Of a stretch of 64,000 bases of DNA, positions 1-14,400 are shown piece after piece. A program made the translations under genes and the position numbers. The DNA is from Dermatophagoides farinae (lineage: Eukaryota > Arthropoda > Arachnida > Sarcoptiformes > Pyroglyphidae), in NCBI RefSeq assembly GCF_024713945.1, contig NC_134681.1, positions 496,001 to 560,000 of the forward strand. The letters run 5' to 3'. Numbering within the stretch: position 1 is the first letter of the stretch; the number at the start of each line of letters is the position of its first letter. The notes below the pieces were generated by a model that was given only the letters and a program-made list of their open reading frames with translations, made no database searches and was not told the DNA's origin.

Positions 1-712
1 ATGATAATAATAATGTTAAAATGACGTGTATCACAGAATTCTGTTTTTTTTTGTTTGTTTTTTTGATTCTTTTACATCCGTTTGTCCGTAAAGTATTCAT
101 TATTCATTAAAGTATTTATTTATTCATTCAGTTGTTTGTGTATGTTTGCATTGAAAATGAATGTTTCAGACATTTTTGGTTGAAAATTCTGATGATGATG
201 AATATATAACCATACACATACACACACACAAATTGTTTTCATATTTTTTCACATATGACAAATAAAAAATATAGAAGACTAGAACACTTTCAAGTGGAAA
301 CAAAACAAATAGAGAGAGAGAGAGAGAAAAAAAATGGTGGAATTTTTGTTCCACTTTCTTGCAATACATGATCAACAAATAGAACGAATATAGAATACAA
401 TTGTATTTGAATGAATTTTAATGTATAGATTCAATTATTGAATATCTAACTACTACTAACGGACATTTATATATATATATTCTGTAAATTAATTGTGAAC
501 AAAAAAAAGAAAAAAATAAAAACAAACAAACAAACACGAATCATCATCATCATCATCATCATTATATTCAATTCGACAAAAAAAACAAGTAACTAACTAA
601 ATGTAAAAAGGTTAGAAACTTTTGTATATTTCTCTACATTTACATTTTCAATTCATGAATTTATAATAACAAATAATAAAAGTTCAAGTGTATAAGTCAA
701 CAACAACAACAA

Positions 713-743
<31 letters not shown>

Positions 744-3700
744 TGGAAACTTTTTTTTTTGTATGATATTAAAAGAAAAAACTTTTCCACTCTTTTTCAT
801 TGCTGGATTTTAATTAAAAAAATACATATATAGATGAATTTTGCATTTTTTTCTCAACAAATAAACTTTTTTTGCGTAATAATGATAATTTGATTCACAA
901 TTTATTCTCGTTACGCTGGTCCAGTTGAACATTTTTTTTCCAATGATTATCATTCATTCAAAATGTTGTTCAAAATTTGAATTTCACCAGAATTCATTCA
1001 TTCATTCATTCATCATGATCATCATTTTTTTTCTTCTTTGAATTGTCCTCACATTTATTGGGTTCAAGTATTTTTTTTTTTTTGCTGTTGTTGTTGAATG
1101 AATACATCGACAACAAAAAAAATAGTTACGCATCATTTATTTTTATTTTCATTTTTTTTCACTCCCAAAAATCACACATTTCAAACACACATTTATTTAT
1201 ATTTATGAATGCTTGATTTGTTTCTGTAGTTTGGTTGTATCGATTGAATATTTATCATTTGTTTTGTTTTGTTTTGTTTGTTTGTTTTTTTTCTGGGTAT
1301 ACGAAATGAATAAATTTCCAATAAATACATGGTTTGATGGTCTTTTCTTGGTTTTCATAACTATTCTCTCTTTTTGGTCAGAAGAATTATGAGACAATTC
1401 TTCAGATGGATTTTTTTTTGTGTTCTGCCACATTAAACGCCCACAATTAAAGTGATAAACTTTTCTCTACTTTCTCTCTCTCTCTCTCTCTTCTTCTCTT
1501 TTCATATTTCTAATTCCCGTTTACATGTATGGTGTGTGTTTGTGCATATGTTTGCGCTTTTAATTAATTAAAGCGATCAACTATAGAGGCTATAGAATCT
1601 GGAAAAAAAAATTCCACAAATGAAACATTTGAATTAATGACAGAATCGAATAATAGATTATAGCTTGACATAGAATGTATTCATAGTGTGTTAAAAATTT
1701 TTTTTTGTTTTGTTTCTTATCACCATCATTGTTTGATGAACGATGGTGAACAATCTATTCTGGGATTCTGGAACAAACAAGCAAGCAAGCAACCATTCAT
1801 TCATTCATTCATTTGTCGTTTTTTTATGGACTGTTTTTTGGATTTTTTTTCAGATTCTTTTTTTTGTTGTTGTTGTTGTTGTTGTTGGTATTAATGTTGT
1901 TCATAAGTCATTCAGTACTCAGCACTATGTTTTTTAACGCTGTATCTCAAATGTCACTGGTTAGCTTGTACAAAAGCATGATATGTGTGTGTGTTGAATG
2001 AAATTTCTGAATATCAGCGATGTTGAAATCATTGAATTCCAGTGAGGTTTTTTTTCGCCTGTATTGTGAAACAAACAATGAATGTGAATACCGAACAGGA
2101 AAAAAAACGAAAGAAATTTCATTTCAGCAATGTTCTGATTGTCAATATTGTTGTCGGATGTTTAGTAGTCTCTTTGTGTGTGTGTGTGTCTTTGGTGGTT
2201 AGTTTTATCTTCTCTAATATTATTATTGTTGAATATATTCTTTTCCCGTTTCATTTATTCATTCATCCTGAAAAATTCCATTCTGTATCGTTTGATGTAT
2301 TTGTGTGTTTGGACACAATCGTTTTTATTCTATTTTTTTTGCTCTGTAATATTGTATGAATTTCATTTTGTTTTTTTTTTGGTGGGGAGGGAGGAGGCTA
2401 CAGAAATGGGACAATAGGAGGTTCAATTCAATTGAATTTTATTTCATTCATAATCTATTTGGTTATATAACTCATCATCATCATTGAACATGAATTGTTC
2501 CAATAAAAAAAACGTAAAAAAATAGTGAATACACATACAAACAATGATTCTGATGTTATTTTTGATCAATCAAAAGTAAGAAAAAAACCAAACCAAACCA
2601 AACCAAAAAAAAAAAAAAGAAAAAGAAAATGCAAGTTTGTACATGTTCATTCATACCATTGATATGATTTACGTTCGTATTTTTTTTTTTTTTACCAAGT
2701 TCTTGAGATTCATTGCAGTAGATAACTGTATAACAAAGAGTAATAGAGATAGTGATAAAAGAAAGAGAGAGAGAGAGAATAAAATGATAATCTTATCTCA
2801 CACACACACATATATATAGAAATAATACAAACGAAAATGAAATGAAATTTATGCCAAAAAAAAATAAATTCCTTACTTCTTTTGTATTTAATTCATATCT
2901 TTCAGCTGAAAAAAAATGATCTATGATAATAACGATGATGATGATGATGGAGATTGCTATGTCAGAAAATGTGGAAAATGAAACGGGCAACAAAATTTCT
3001 GATTAGTCAATAAGATATCGAGCATATTCTTCATTGTTTGTCGTTGTCGTTGTAAGAGTGAGGAAAAGAAAAAATTCAAATTTTTTTTTTGTCCAAAGAT
3101 AATCGCATTTTTTGTTTTGTTGGCAAATGTTGATTTATTTCGGTTTCACTTACCATCATCATAATGTTTTTGATAATTGTTATGATCATAATCATTATAT
3201 ATGTATATATCCAGTGACCAGAATTTCTATCTGAAAATTTCAAAAAAAAAATTTTTTTTAATTGAATAGAATAACATAATACATGTAACAAAATACATCA
3301 TCATCTAATCAAGATTATCTTGTATGAAAAATGATCTGAAAATGTCTGTTTTTTTTCTTCAATTTCTAATTTCACTTTTTGTTGATGTTTTTTTTTTTTT
3401 TTCGTTTGTTTCTTGATGATTCGAATAAATGATTACAGCTACTACTACTTAGGGCATCATCGTTTCCGTTATTTTATTTTTCACCCGTTGATTTTTTTTT
3501 CATTTTACTGCGAAAAAATATCCATTTTTTAACTCGTAAAAAAAACTTTTTGCTCCAAGATAGGTTGTGTGTGTGTGTGTGTGTGTGTGTTTCATCCGTT
3601 GATCTGATTTAAAAGTTACTTTCGTGCTTTATTGGCATAAGGAAATGATGATGATGATGTGTTTCTCATTTCCTTCGTTTTTTTTTAATTTTTTATTTTA

Positions 3701-6700
3701 TTTTATTCTACAAGCGGATTTCATTTTTTTTGTAGATCGTCGTCGTCGTCGTCAGTTGTCCGTTTGTTTGTTTTTGTTTTCATTTTGAAAAAAAAACTTT
3801 TTTTTTCGTTTCGCTTCTAACTTCGTGATTGTAAAGTTTTTTTTTTTGCTTCTTCTTCTTCCAACCATTCTAGTCACATGATTGACAATTGATTGTTTAT
3901 GGTGGTTTTTTTTCTACTGTTGATAATAATGAAAATATATATATTTCGGAAATACGAAACCCTAAAACGGATATCGAATCCCGGAGAGAGAGAGTGAAAA
4001 GAGTGAAAAAAAAATCATATCTCATATTCTATTATATAAGAATTTCATTTCCGTTTTCTATTTAAATTCAATAAAACAATTTTATTATGATCTTTTGGAA
4101 CAAACTTGTGAAACAGACCAAAAAAAAAAACTGAAAATGAAAATTTTCGATAATTCATCAACACAGGAAATTTGAATGTGAAATGATAATAAAACTAAAA
4201 GAAAAAAAACATGAAAATTGTTTTCGGTTTTGTTTTTTATTTCAACAACGAAATAAAAAACAAAAATCTACAGAACAAACACATAAAAAAAGTGAAGAAA
4301 CAGGAAAACAAAGCAAAACAAAACGAAAACAAAACGAAAAAAAACTTTAAAATGGCTGACCGATCATCGTTGATGTTGATTTCACAATAAAAACAAAAAC
4401 AAAACAAAAAAAAATGATTCAATCGAGTTTTTCTTCCAGAAAAAAATAACTGATGATAATAATAATAATTTTCGACATGGACCGATTGTTTTTCGGTTAT
4501 GTAATTTTCGATTTGTTGTTGCTGCTGTTGGTGATGCTGCTGTTCCAATGATTTGACCGATTTACAATATGAATGAGACGTAAACAAACATTACATATGA
4601 ATCAAAGTTGATGATGATGATGATGACGACAAATAATCTACTTAAATGGTTTTTTTTTCTTTTTTAGTTTTTTTTGCTGCTATTTCCAATTTTGATTTGA
4701 AAACTTAATTCATAAACAGCATATTTCGGCTTGATGAAGAAAAAAAAATACAGTACACATTCGTTCATATTCGTTGCGCAATCATTATCATCAAATATTG
4801 AATCAGATTCATAGAAGAAAACAAAAAATCTAATCCACATTACATTTGGATCTACTTATCATTTGTGTTTTATCATCAATTTCTCTACTGAATTTAATTC
4901 TTTTTTGTTCCAAATAATTTTATTCTCGATAATTTATAATCCTTGTATTTTTTTTTTGTTGTTGTTGTTAGAATCCGATCACATTATGTGATCATCATGT
5001 TGAGAAAATTCTTGTTTCATCAATTGATTTTTTGTTGTTGTTGTTGTTTTTGTTGTTGATATTCACAGGTTTTTTTTCGATGATGATGATATATATTTGG
5101 TTTATGTTGTTGTTGTTGTTGTTGTCATCCACATATGTCATCATCGTATGTTTCTTTGAATATAATTGTGTAAAAGTAATTTTTTGTTTTGTCTTTTACT
5201 TTTTTTTCTGTTGTTGTTGTTGTTGTTGTCGTTTGTTGTTGTTGTTACTGTATACTGAATGTCGATTCATACATTCATTTATTCAATTCAATGACAGCAT
5301 TGTTGTTTTTGTTTTCGTATGACAAAAATTATAATAATAATAAAACACATTAAAGCAGGAGATAGATAGATAGATAGGGACCAACATATTGACAGTTTTT
5401 CATTTTTTCCATTTTCCCAAATTTGATTCGTTTGTTTCGTTTATATATATGATAATTGTATTTGTATTTTTGCGATGTTTTGTTTTGTTTTGTTTTGTTT
5501 TCTGAATCTCAATATTTCATCATTCGTTCGGATAAGATGTGTATGTGTGTGTGTTCTTAGTAGTATGAAAGTTAAAATTTATCCGTGCTCGAATCCATAA
5601 TACACACACAAATACAATGTCATTTTGTTACATTTTCCATTCCCGTTTCGGTTTTTTTTTTGCAACAAAACAAAAGCATTTTTTTCCGTTTTCCCTTCCA
5701 TATTTTTTTTCTCTTTTATTTTCGGTTAATCATTGATCAAAAAGAAAAAAGAAATGCGAAAAAGAAAAGAAAAATCTCAGTACGGATATTGGGTTCATGC
5801 ATTTGTTTCATATTCTTCATTTTCGTGGTCCAAATGTTTCGTTCTTTTTTTTCCTGCTTTTTTATTTGGTACGACAAACTTTTTGTTTTGAAATGAAGAC
5901 AGAAAAAAAATGAAAAGATAGATTGCTTTTTACTTCAGGATTGTATGGAGGGTAAGAGAACAAAAATAAAAAAAAAAAAGAAAAAGGAAAAGGGCATCCA
6001 AGATATTATTGTTAATATTTGACTTATGGTTCATTTGGTTGCACAGAGGTTGTTCATACATAGTTGGCATTTGTATTCGTCATTTTTTTTTCGCTTCTGG
6101 GTAATTTTACTATCCACAATTTTTTCATCATTTCTTTCTCTCTTTTGTTTCGATCTCAATTTAACGATACTTTTGATTGGTATAGATCCAATACTAATAA
6201 TATTGTTGATGAATGAGAAATAAAGTAGAAGCAGAAGAAGAAGAAAAAAAAGGGGAAACAAAATAATGACAAAAAAGACGATGACATAATCTTTCATTCA
6301 TCTGATGATTTGTATGTACCCCCCCTCCGCCTCACTCGCTCTGTATATATTATTAGTTTCAATTCTCAATCATATTATTTCAATTTACTGTTTTGATTTT
6401 TTTTTTGGCGAAAAAGAAAAAACATTTGGCAAAGTTTTTCTCCCTGTTGATGGATAACATACTTTTCTTTTTTTTTTCTTTCTCTTTTCTCCCTCTATCC
6501 CACTTTCTGGATACAAAAAGTGATCTGATGTCTATGACATTGATACATTATTGGTTCATTTTTTCCATTCTTCATTATTCTTATTGTTGTTACTTATTTG
6601 ATCGTTGATTATGTTGAGCTTTCCACACAATTCCGTAAAAAAGATTTTCCATTCATGTTATCATCATTTTTATTATATTGTTCATGTTGTATTTTTATTT

Positions 6701-9700
6701 TTCATAAAATACTACCACCATTTGAATGTTTAGTGAATGAAATCAGAACTATTTCCATATATTTTTGATGATGAAAACAAAAATCGATAGACAGAATCGA
6801 TATGTCCATTTTGTTATATGCAACGAGATTCTTTGATCTGAATCCGGCAAAAATATCCAAACAACAAAAAAAAGGACGTCTTTCGTTCACTCGCTATCCA
6901 TATAATGATCAACAACAGTGACAAAAAAAAAGATGAATTACCGTAATATCAAAGAAATGGACCAACAGAAAAAAAATGAACAATGAAATAAAAGCATAGC
7001 AAATTTCCTTTCCCAAAAAAAAATAGACGATATCTTGATTCGGATTCTTGATATGGTTTTTTTTCTCTGCATCCTGATGATATTATTGTAAAATAAATAT
7101 CACTTAGAATTTATTTGATTTTTAAATTCAGTTTTCAAACCATTTTAAACAGTAATTTGATTTCTGCGAAAAACAACAACACTAACCGTATTGAATTATA
7201 AATGAAAAAATAGTCGATAGAAAATAAACTGAAAGCCATTTGTTACTGGCAGCTTCAATATATATATGTTATTTATTTAGATTTGTTTTCTTTTTTTTGC
7301 TGCCTGAAATCTTTTCCATTCAATTTTGTGATCATCACAAAAAAAAATTATCGCCATACGATGGACGATGTCAATTTGTTTTATAGATAGGAAAAAAAAG
7401 CAAAAAGAAAAATTGACTTGAAAATTCAATTAGAGATAATCATCATCATCATTTTTATCACGGCAAAACATTATTATTACTTTTTTTTTTTTGGTTGTCT
7501 CTAGATAAAATTGATTTCTTTTTTTATCCATTCAAAATAAATGGATACAAAATGAACAATCTTATAAGAGAGATGAAATAAAATAAAATGATGATTGAGA
7601 TTAAAAGATTTAAATCCAAATTATAAAAAAAAACAAAATTTCTCTTTATTTTTCCACTTGTGTGTCGGTATGCCAAAAATCCAATTGAATCCGAAAAAAA
7701 GCCAATCTATTTCAATCCAAATTCGATAAATAACAACAATCCGTTTGCAATATTTCATCTCACTTTCGCATGATTTTTTTCCACATTGATATTTATCAAT
7801 GATAAAAAAAAAATTTGAAATGGACCACTCGAATCATTATCATTATCGCCATCATTTTATTTTTTTGTTGATTCAATTTGAAAAAACAAAGCGGAGAAAA
7901 CAAAAAATAATAATAATAATAATCAATTTGAAAACGCACGATTGACTTGAGTTGGAAAACAAAAATTGAATTTAGAAATATAAATGAACCAAATTAAATA
8001 TCGATGATGATGATGATGATGATGTCGCTTGTTTGTTCGTGGATTTGATCATGTGCCATTTTGTGCCATTTTGGTGTTAATCTTGATCAAACAACAACAA
8101 CATCATGATGATGATGATGGTATGTGTGTGTGTGTGTGTCGAGAGGGAAAAAAAATTATTCATTGATTATTGAATAAACCGATGATCATCGACCGATTGA
8201 CCCTAAACGGAAATGAATGATTTATCATTTCAAAATTATAATTATGATTAATAATTTTCTAAATGATAATTATTGAAAGCAAAAAAAAAAATACCATCTG
8301 TCATGATTATGTTATGATGTTTGCGTTTCAGTTTTTTTTCTCTTGTTTATGAATGATAAAAATTTTTTGTTTTTTGTTTTTTGCATGCATTACACAATGT
8401 CATTTATCGATTGAAAAAAAAATATGATCCGATAATGACCTGTGAATATATATTCACTATTATTTGAAAAGAGAAAAATACAAGTCAAGTACAAGTCGTT
8501 GTCTTTCATTTCATTCAAAAAAAAAATAAAAATTCATTTACCAATCAACGTTTATCCTGGTTTTTATTTGTTGCGGTCGAATCACATTGAATTGACCTTA
8601 TATCGTCGACCTGTGGAAAAAAAACCGATCAAAAGAAACAATTTGCCTTATCCGTTACATTATCACTATAACTAACTAGTGACTAGTGTCTGCCCATACT
8701 TATACTACAACCTACTCTTTCAGTCTCTTTTTTTTCTCTTTTCAATTTTTTTTTTTTTGATTTTGATTTTGATTTTCGTGTCCAATGTTCCACTAGTATT
8801 TGTATATGACATTTACTATTGTTCAATGTCAATCTCTCAATGTATTCCCACTCTCTCATTGACTTATGAATGACAATACCGTAAATCCGTTTTCTGCCCC
8901 CTTAGGCTCAAATGTTGTTGTATTCCAATTTTTTACTTCTTCTTCAATCTTCAATTTGCTTTTCCTTTAAATTTACCGCTACACATATACTCACAACCGA
9001 TAATGGATTTTTAGTTCAATTCATTTATCGTCAGGATATTCTCGGGCTTTTATTATTGTTATTATTATTTGTTCAAATATTGAATCCTATTGTTTGTCTT
9101 TCAACACATTTCAATAACAACAACAACAAAAACTAACAACTAACAACGACAGCATTTTTTTAAGAACAAATATGTTTTGAATTTTTAAATGGGTGTTGAA
9201 ATATATTTTTTTTCGGGTGTTTTTATGAATTTTTTTTTCACACAGTGTTGATCCATTTCTATTCTCTCTCTCTCTCTCACTCATTCTTCTCTTTTGTTAG
9301 ACAAAAGAACATGCGGTATAGCTACATATTTAAAGCACACACACATACATTGAATTTTAAACGTTAAACACAATAATATATATAAGGCTTGAGAAAATAG
9401 AGTGAGATGTCATCATCATTGTCATCATGAATGTCTTGAGGCTATCTATACAATCATCTACCATTTTATATATACCACACATATATAACGTGTTATAGAA
9501 AGTTTTTTTTTTGTTCTCGTTATATTTTTCATGGCATTTTTTTTCTTTTTCTTTGTTTTGTTATACTGTGTCAGAAGGATGAAGAGGATAAAGTAGAAAA
9601 AAAAATAAAATAGAAAACACACAATCGGTAACAAATAATAATAATAATAATCTTGTGTGACAAACTTTTTTTTTTCTTCTATTTTTTTTTCATAATGATT

Positions 9701-11363
9701 GTTATATTCACAAATTGAAAGGCCAAAGTTACCGTATCTACACACCATCATCATCATCATCATCATCATATAGAATTATAATAGCATGAATGGATATAAA
9801 TGGAACGAGTGAAATTTTTTTTTTTTATTTTTTCACAAGAAACATAAAATTAAAAAAAAATCGATGAAAAAAAAAGTTGTCAAGTTTTTTTTTCGTTTTT
9901 TGTTCAAGTTGTCATTGTTGTTGGTTGGTTGGTTGTTTGGTTGGTTGTTTGGTCGTTCGTGGTATCCACATAATAATAATAATGATGATGATGATAATGA
10001 TAATGATGATGGTAGTATGACAATTTATAGATTTGACATTATTTGCATGTTGTAAGTGGTTGACCTAAATTTTTAAATTTTAAATTTCAACAATTCATTA
10101 AAAATCAAATTTTTTGAATCAAAATCAATATATAATGCTAAAACGATGATTAGTTTTTTTTGTTTATTTCATTGTATTCTTTTTTTCATTTTCATCATGA
10201 TCGATCAATTTAAAAATCTAAACACAATTAATATCAAAGTTCACAATGTAAATAGCTATTTATTTTTCTATTCAATTTTCATCATCTAATGAACAAATAT
10301 ATATATATCATCATTATTATTATTATAATGAATTGAGAATCCTGAATTAATCAGATTGATTAATGAATTGCAATTAGTTTCTCATCATTAGCCATTTAGA
10401 ATTATCATCAGGAAACATTAGTCAATGATCATCATAACCAAGTTACAAACATTTTTTTTTTGCTCTGATATTTCAATTCAAACAAACAAACAAAAAAAAA
10501 ATGATGCTTGAAATTCAATCATTTTTCTCTAGTCAGCTGAAACATCTTTCCCTCATGACGATAAAATAATGATACGGTGTGTCTGTATGTGTGTGTTTGT
10601 GTGTGCGAATTTTTCAAATAATCTTGTGATTAATTATCTATTGAATTGAATGACCTAGTGAATCATCATGTTGTCGGTGAAGAAACAAAAAAAAACGGAA
10701 ATCAAAAAAAAAAAAAAACTAACGAGCCAGTTCTTGAGAACTGAAAGAAAAAACTAGAATAGAATCCTACAACAAATACATTTTACACACACTCACTTTT
10801 TTGTTGCACTTGTTCATTTCATGTTTGATTGATTGTTTACGATATCAATGAATGAATCCTTACATACAAACACACAGACAGAGACGATTCTTATATGAAT
10901 GTAGGACATAGTGCAGTAGTAGTAGTAGTAATGGTAGTAATAGGGATTGAATCTGTCAGATTTGAAATCTTAATCATCAATTGATTGATATTTTATGACT
11001 TTTTTTTCAGTGGATATCACTGTATCGCGCTACAATCTTTACAATTTTATCCAAATAAAGTTCAAATTTAACTAAATTTTCATTGTTTTTATTTATATAG
11101 GTAGCGGTGAATATAAACATTGTTTTTGACATTTGACCATCAACATCAACATCATCTTGGTTGCAAAAGATATGTCGTGATTAACTTAGCCTATACTCAT
11201 CATCACCAATCATCATCGAAAACGATTGCCATTATATAGAATCATTTAATTTTTTTAGATTTTCTGTTCTTTATGTGACGCCCAACGTGGCGAACATTAT
11301 CATTTATTGTTTTCAAATAAAATTTGATCATCATCATCATCATTCGAATTCATCATAATCATC
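1..11363. other. Gene-poor region with dense simple repeats
   Basis: No exon with recognisable homology was found on either strand. Open frames here are short and encode low-complexity peptides (runs of I, F, L, V, H or N) produced by ATC, GTT and homopolymer repeats. The stretch holds many simple repeats, among them CAA/CAACGG at 698-742, GT near 3565-3590, GTT blocks at 5030-5250 and (GGTT)n near 9930-9960. Its right end should contain the promoter and 5' leader of the Wnt5-type gene. Possible acceptor sites lie near 11100 and 11260, but no transcription start can be fixed from sequence alone. Confidence 0.6.
698..742. repeat. CAA repeat grading into a 9-bp CAACAACGG tandem repeat
   Basis: About seven CAA units run into three copies that each end in CGG. 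This suggests that a CAA tract gained a CGG variant which was then duplicated. Confidence 0.85.
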
Positions 11364-11497
11364 ATGTATTTATTAATCATAACAACATTATCATCATCAT
11401 CATCATCAACATTATCATTATTAATATGGATATTGAGTCAAATTTTATTTGGCCAATTACAAATGCATCAAGTACATGCCACTGGTGGTACCTGGAT
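11364..11497 (+). CDS. Wnt5: Wnt5 exon 1: start codon and signal peptide
   Basis: The exon opens at the first ATG after an in-frame TGA (11325-11327). It encodes 44 residues with a Ser/Thr/Leu-rich start and a hydrophobic core ([16 protein letters not shown]), which looks like a signal peptide. It ends in a strong donor (at|gtaagt). The two leftover bases plus the single base before the next exon (21369) form an Ile codon and give T-W-I-N-L-G-M. This lines up with the tryptophan plus LGM motif found just after the signal peptide in Wnt5 proteins. The frame used here differs from the longest open frame across the same bases, which is only repeat-derived. No transcript evidence is available, so the exon is inferred from signal-peptide character, phase match and motif continuity. 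Confidence 0.75.
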
Positions 11498-14400
11498 GTA
11501 AGTCTGTTTTTTTTTTGGTTTGTGTTTACATATTTTTTCATATCATAGAATTGAAGATAACACAACACCGATATATGAATGTAATAAATAAATATAAATT
11601 AAAATTCTAGAATCAGAAATCAGATCAAATTAGGAAAAAAAATGAAAGAAAAACAACGTTTTCACCACATAGTAATGATGATGATGATTTCAAATGAATG
11701 TGCCTTGTATGTTCGACATATTGATTGGATGTATAATAATGATAATAATATCGTGATGACCTCGAGGCCAAATATAAATATATATATTCATGACCTTTTG
11801 CTTCTTCTTATTCTTTGGTCATCATAATGATAATCATGTTTAAGAAAGAAATGTTTTTGAAAACGAAAAAAAAGCCGAAAAAAAATTTTCGGACCGTGAT
11901 AACAAAATAAAAAAAAATGAAATAAAACAAAATTAGAAAATTTTTTTCATCAAAAAAAAAAATAAATAAATAAAAATCAACCAAAAACAATCAATTTCTG
12001 TTGATGCAATAATAATGCAATCCAATTGAATTGGTTTTTTCCTACCTGCTCAAATTATTTTGACAATAATAATTATGATTATAGTTTGTAGACTATAAAA
12101 ATTGCCTGCATTATTGATGACCGTGATCAATTGAAAAAAAATTTCACCCAAATCACATTCTAGTATCATTATCATCATCATCATCATCATCATGTAATGA
12201 TTCATGAATCTAAGACAACCAAAGATTAATACAGATGTTGATTATATACGTAATCATGATGATCAACAAGGAGAAAAACAAAACAAAAAATTCAAAGCCA
12301 CGAAGAATCATTTTCAATTGATCATTATGATAATAATTACGATTTATTCCAAGGTAGTAGCTAGTAGCTACCGAAAAAAAAACCATCCTTGATTCAATAA
12401 AGCCAATGGTCAATGACCAAATGTATATATAGAATAGAATTAATTATAATCAAAATCATTATTGAAAAAGTGTTTGTGCAATAATATAAAACAAAGATTT
12501 TCTACCAAAAAAAAAAAAAAAAAAAATCAATTTCTCATCATTATATTCTACAAATGAATAGAATAATGATCAATGATCGATTTCATTGATTCCAATTTTT
12601 TTCTGACTAAATGTCTATTTTTTTTCTCTCTCATTTATTTCATTCATCATTGCATTCATATGCAATAATGAAATATCATCATGTAGAAATTATAATAACC
12701 AAAAATACCGGTTCTGCTTGTTTTGATGATACCGTACTAATGATATGAGATATGAATTTGTCATTTATTCACATATATAAATGTAACTCATTAAATCAGT
12801 GAATGAATAAATGATGAATGTTTTTTTTTGTGTGTGTTTCTGCATACAATTTGAATATGAAAATTTTTCCCCTTGTTTTTTTTGTTGAACACAACATTTG
12901 TGAACAATGTTGAAAAACAAAATTTTTTTTTGTTTTGTTTTTCATTAAATTTTTGAACATGAATCTAAAAAAAAGAAACTAATGGAAAATTATTGCGATT
13001 TATCAAAATGATCCATAGTGATTAATGCGTGTGTGTGTGTTCAATTCAGTTCCAAATAGAAAATGGCCAAAATTCTCAAATCTTGGCTTAATGCGTGGTT
13101 TTTTTTCTACAGTTTCTGAAATGAAATTTTCATTTTTTTTTCTATTCACTAGGATTTATTAATACTGAAAAGAAACCAGAGAAAAAAAATAAATGAAAAT
13201 TGAAGATTTTCCATTTTGCATTTAAAGGCTTTTCTTTTTTTCTTTTTTTTTTTTTGTTGTACCAGAATCTCATTCTAAACATTTAAATAAAATTTATAGA
13301 AGGGAAAAAAAATTCTTTCGAATGACTGAATTCATGTGTGTGTGTGTGTGTGTTTGTCTAGGTTTTTTTCTCTGTCTCACTTCTTCTTCTCTTTCCAGTA
13401 GATACCATTCTTTTTTTTTTTTTTTTTTTTTGGTTCCCATGAGTATCAAAATCAAATCATAAGGTGTAGCAATTTGTTTTGTAATTTTTTTTTCATATTC
13501 ATTTTTTTCAACAATTTTGTCAATATTAAGTTGATTATAGTAAATGAATATTTCAAAAAAAAAAAAAAAATAAATAACCGGAACCAATTTGTTAACGGCC
13601 AATTTGTTTGTGTGGTCATTTGGAGAAGAAGAAAAAGACGAAGAAAAATTGTTTTCAATGTTTGTTCCAGTTTTTTTCTCAGTCTAGGATTGTTCATTCT
13701 TATTTGCAATCATATGGCTGAAAAATTAGATCATCATCATCATCATCAGGATCAGATGATGCTATCTATGTAATGTATTTTTTATATTTACTTAAAAAAA
13801 AAAGATTCGAGAAAGAAAAAAAATTTGATACACAACATCAAGACAAGGTAATTAAAAAAAAAAAAACGGTAAAGAGAAAAAAAACTCGGTTTAATCATTG
13901 CAAGAAAAGAAAAACTAAATAAATAAGAAATCGTTCAATTAGATGATTCGATCATTATCATCATCATCATCATTAGCATGGTATTTGGCGAAAAATAGTT
14001 CTGTACAAAAGAATGCTGATGCAAACAGCAAAAATGGTCATACATATCATTCTTTTCATTACATCTATCCAATGTTGTTGTTGTTGTTGTTGTTTTTTTT
14101 CCTGTCGTTGTTCACCGGCTGTATGTGTGTGTGTGTGTGTGTGTGTAAAACATAAATCATAATTTTTTTTCTTCAATTCGATTACAACAACAACAACAAA
14201 AAAAAAACGGTAGACAACGAGAAATCAGAAATATAGCAACACATTTAGTTTTGTGTGTGTGTGTTTGGTGATTTGAATTTTGTTTCCGAATATCCTAATT
14301 TTACCATGTTGTTGTTGTTGTTGTTGTTGTTGTTTCTTTTTTATCTTGAAATTTTTTTTTCGTTTATTTTCGTCATTATGATGATGATGATGATGATAAT

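Noticed and set aside
3076-3291. Minus-strand frame ending in a donor-like gatg|gtaagt near 3150
   Set aside because: It could be a signal-peptide exon, but its Met/Ile run is repeat-derived and no phase-matched downstream exon was found on the minus strand.
4237-4587. 116-residue minus-strand open frame with a Gln-rich start
   Set aside because: The first 40 residues look somewhat protein-like, but the rest is F/C repeat sequence. There is no homology or matching splice partner.
8442-8675. 77-residue plus-strand open frame with a mixed-composition tail
   Set aside because: It has no homology, no clear splice sites and is bounded by A runs, so chance is the simpler reading.
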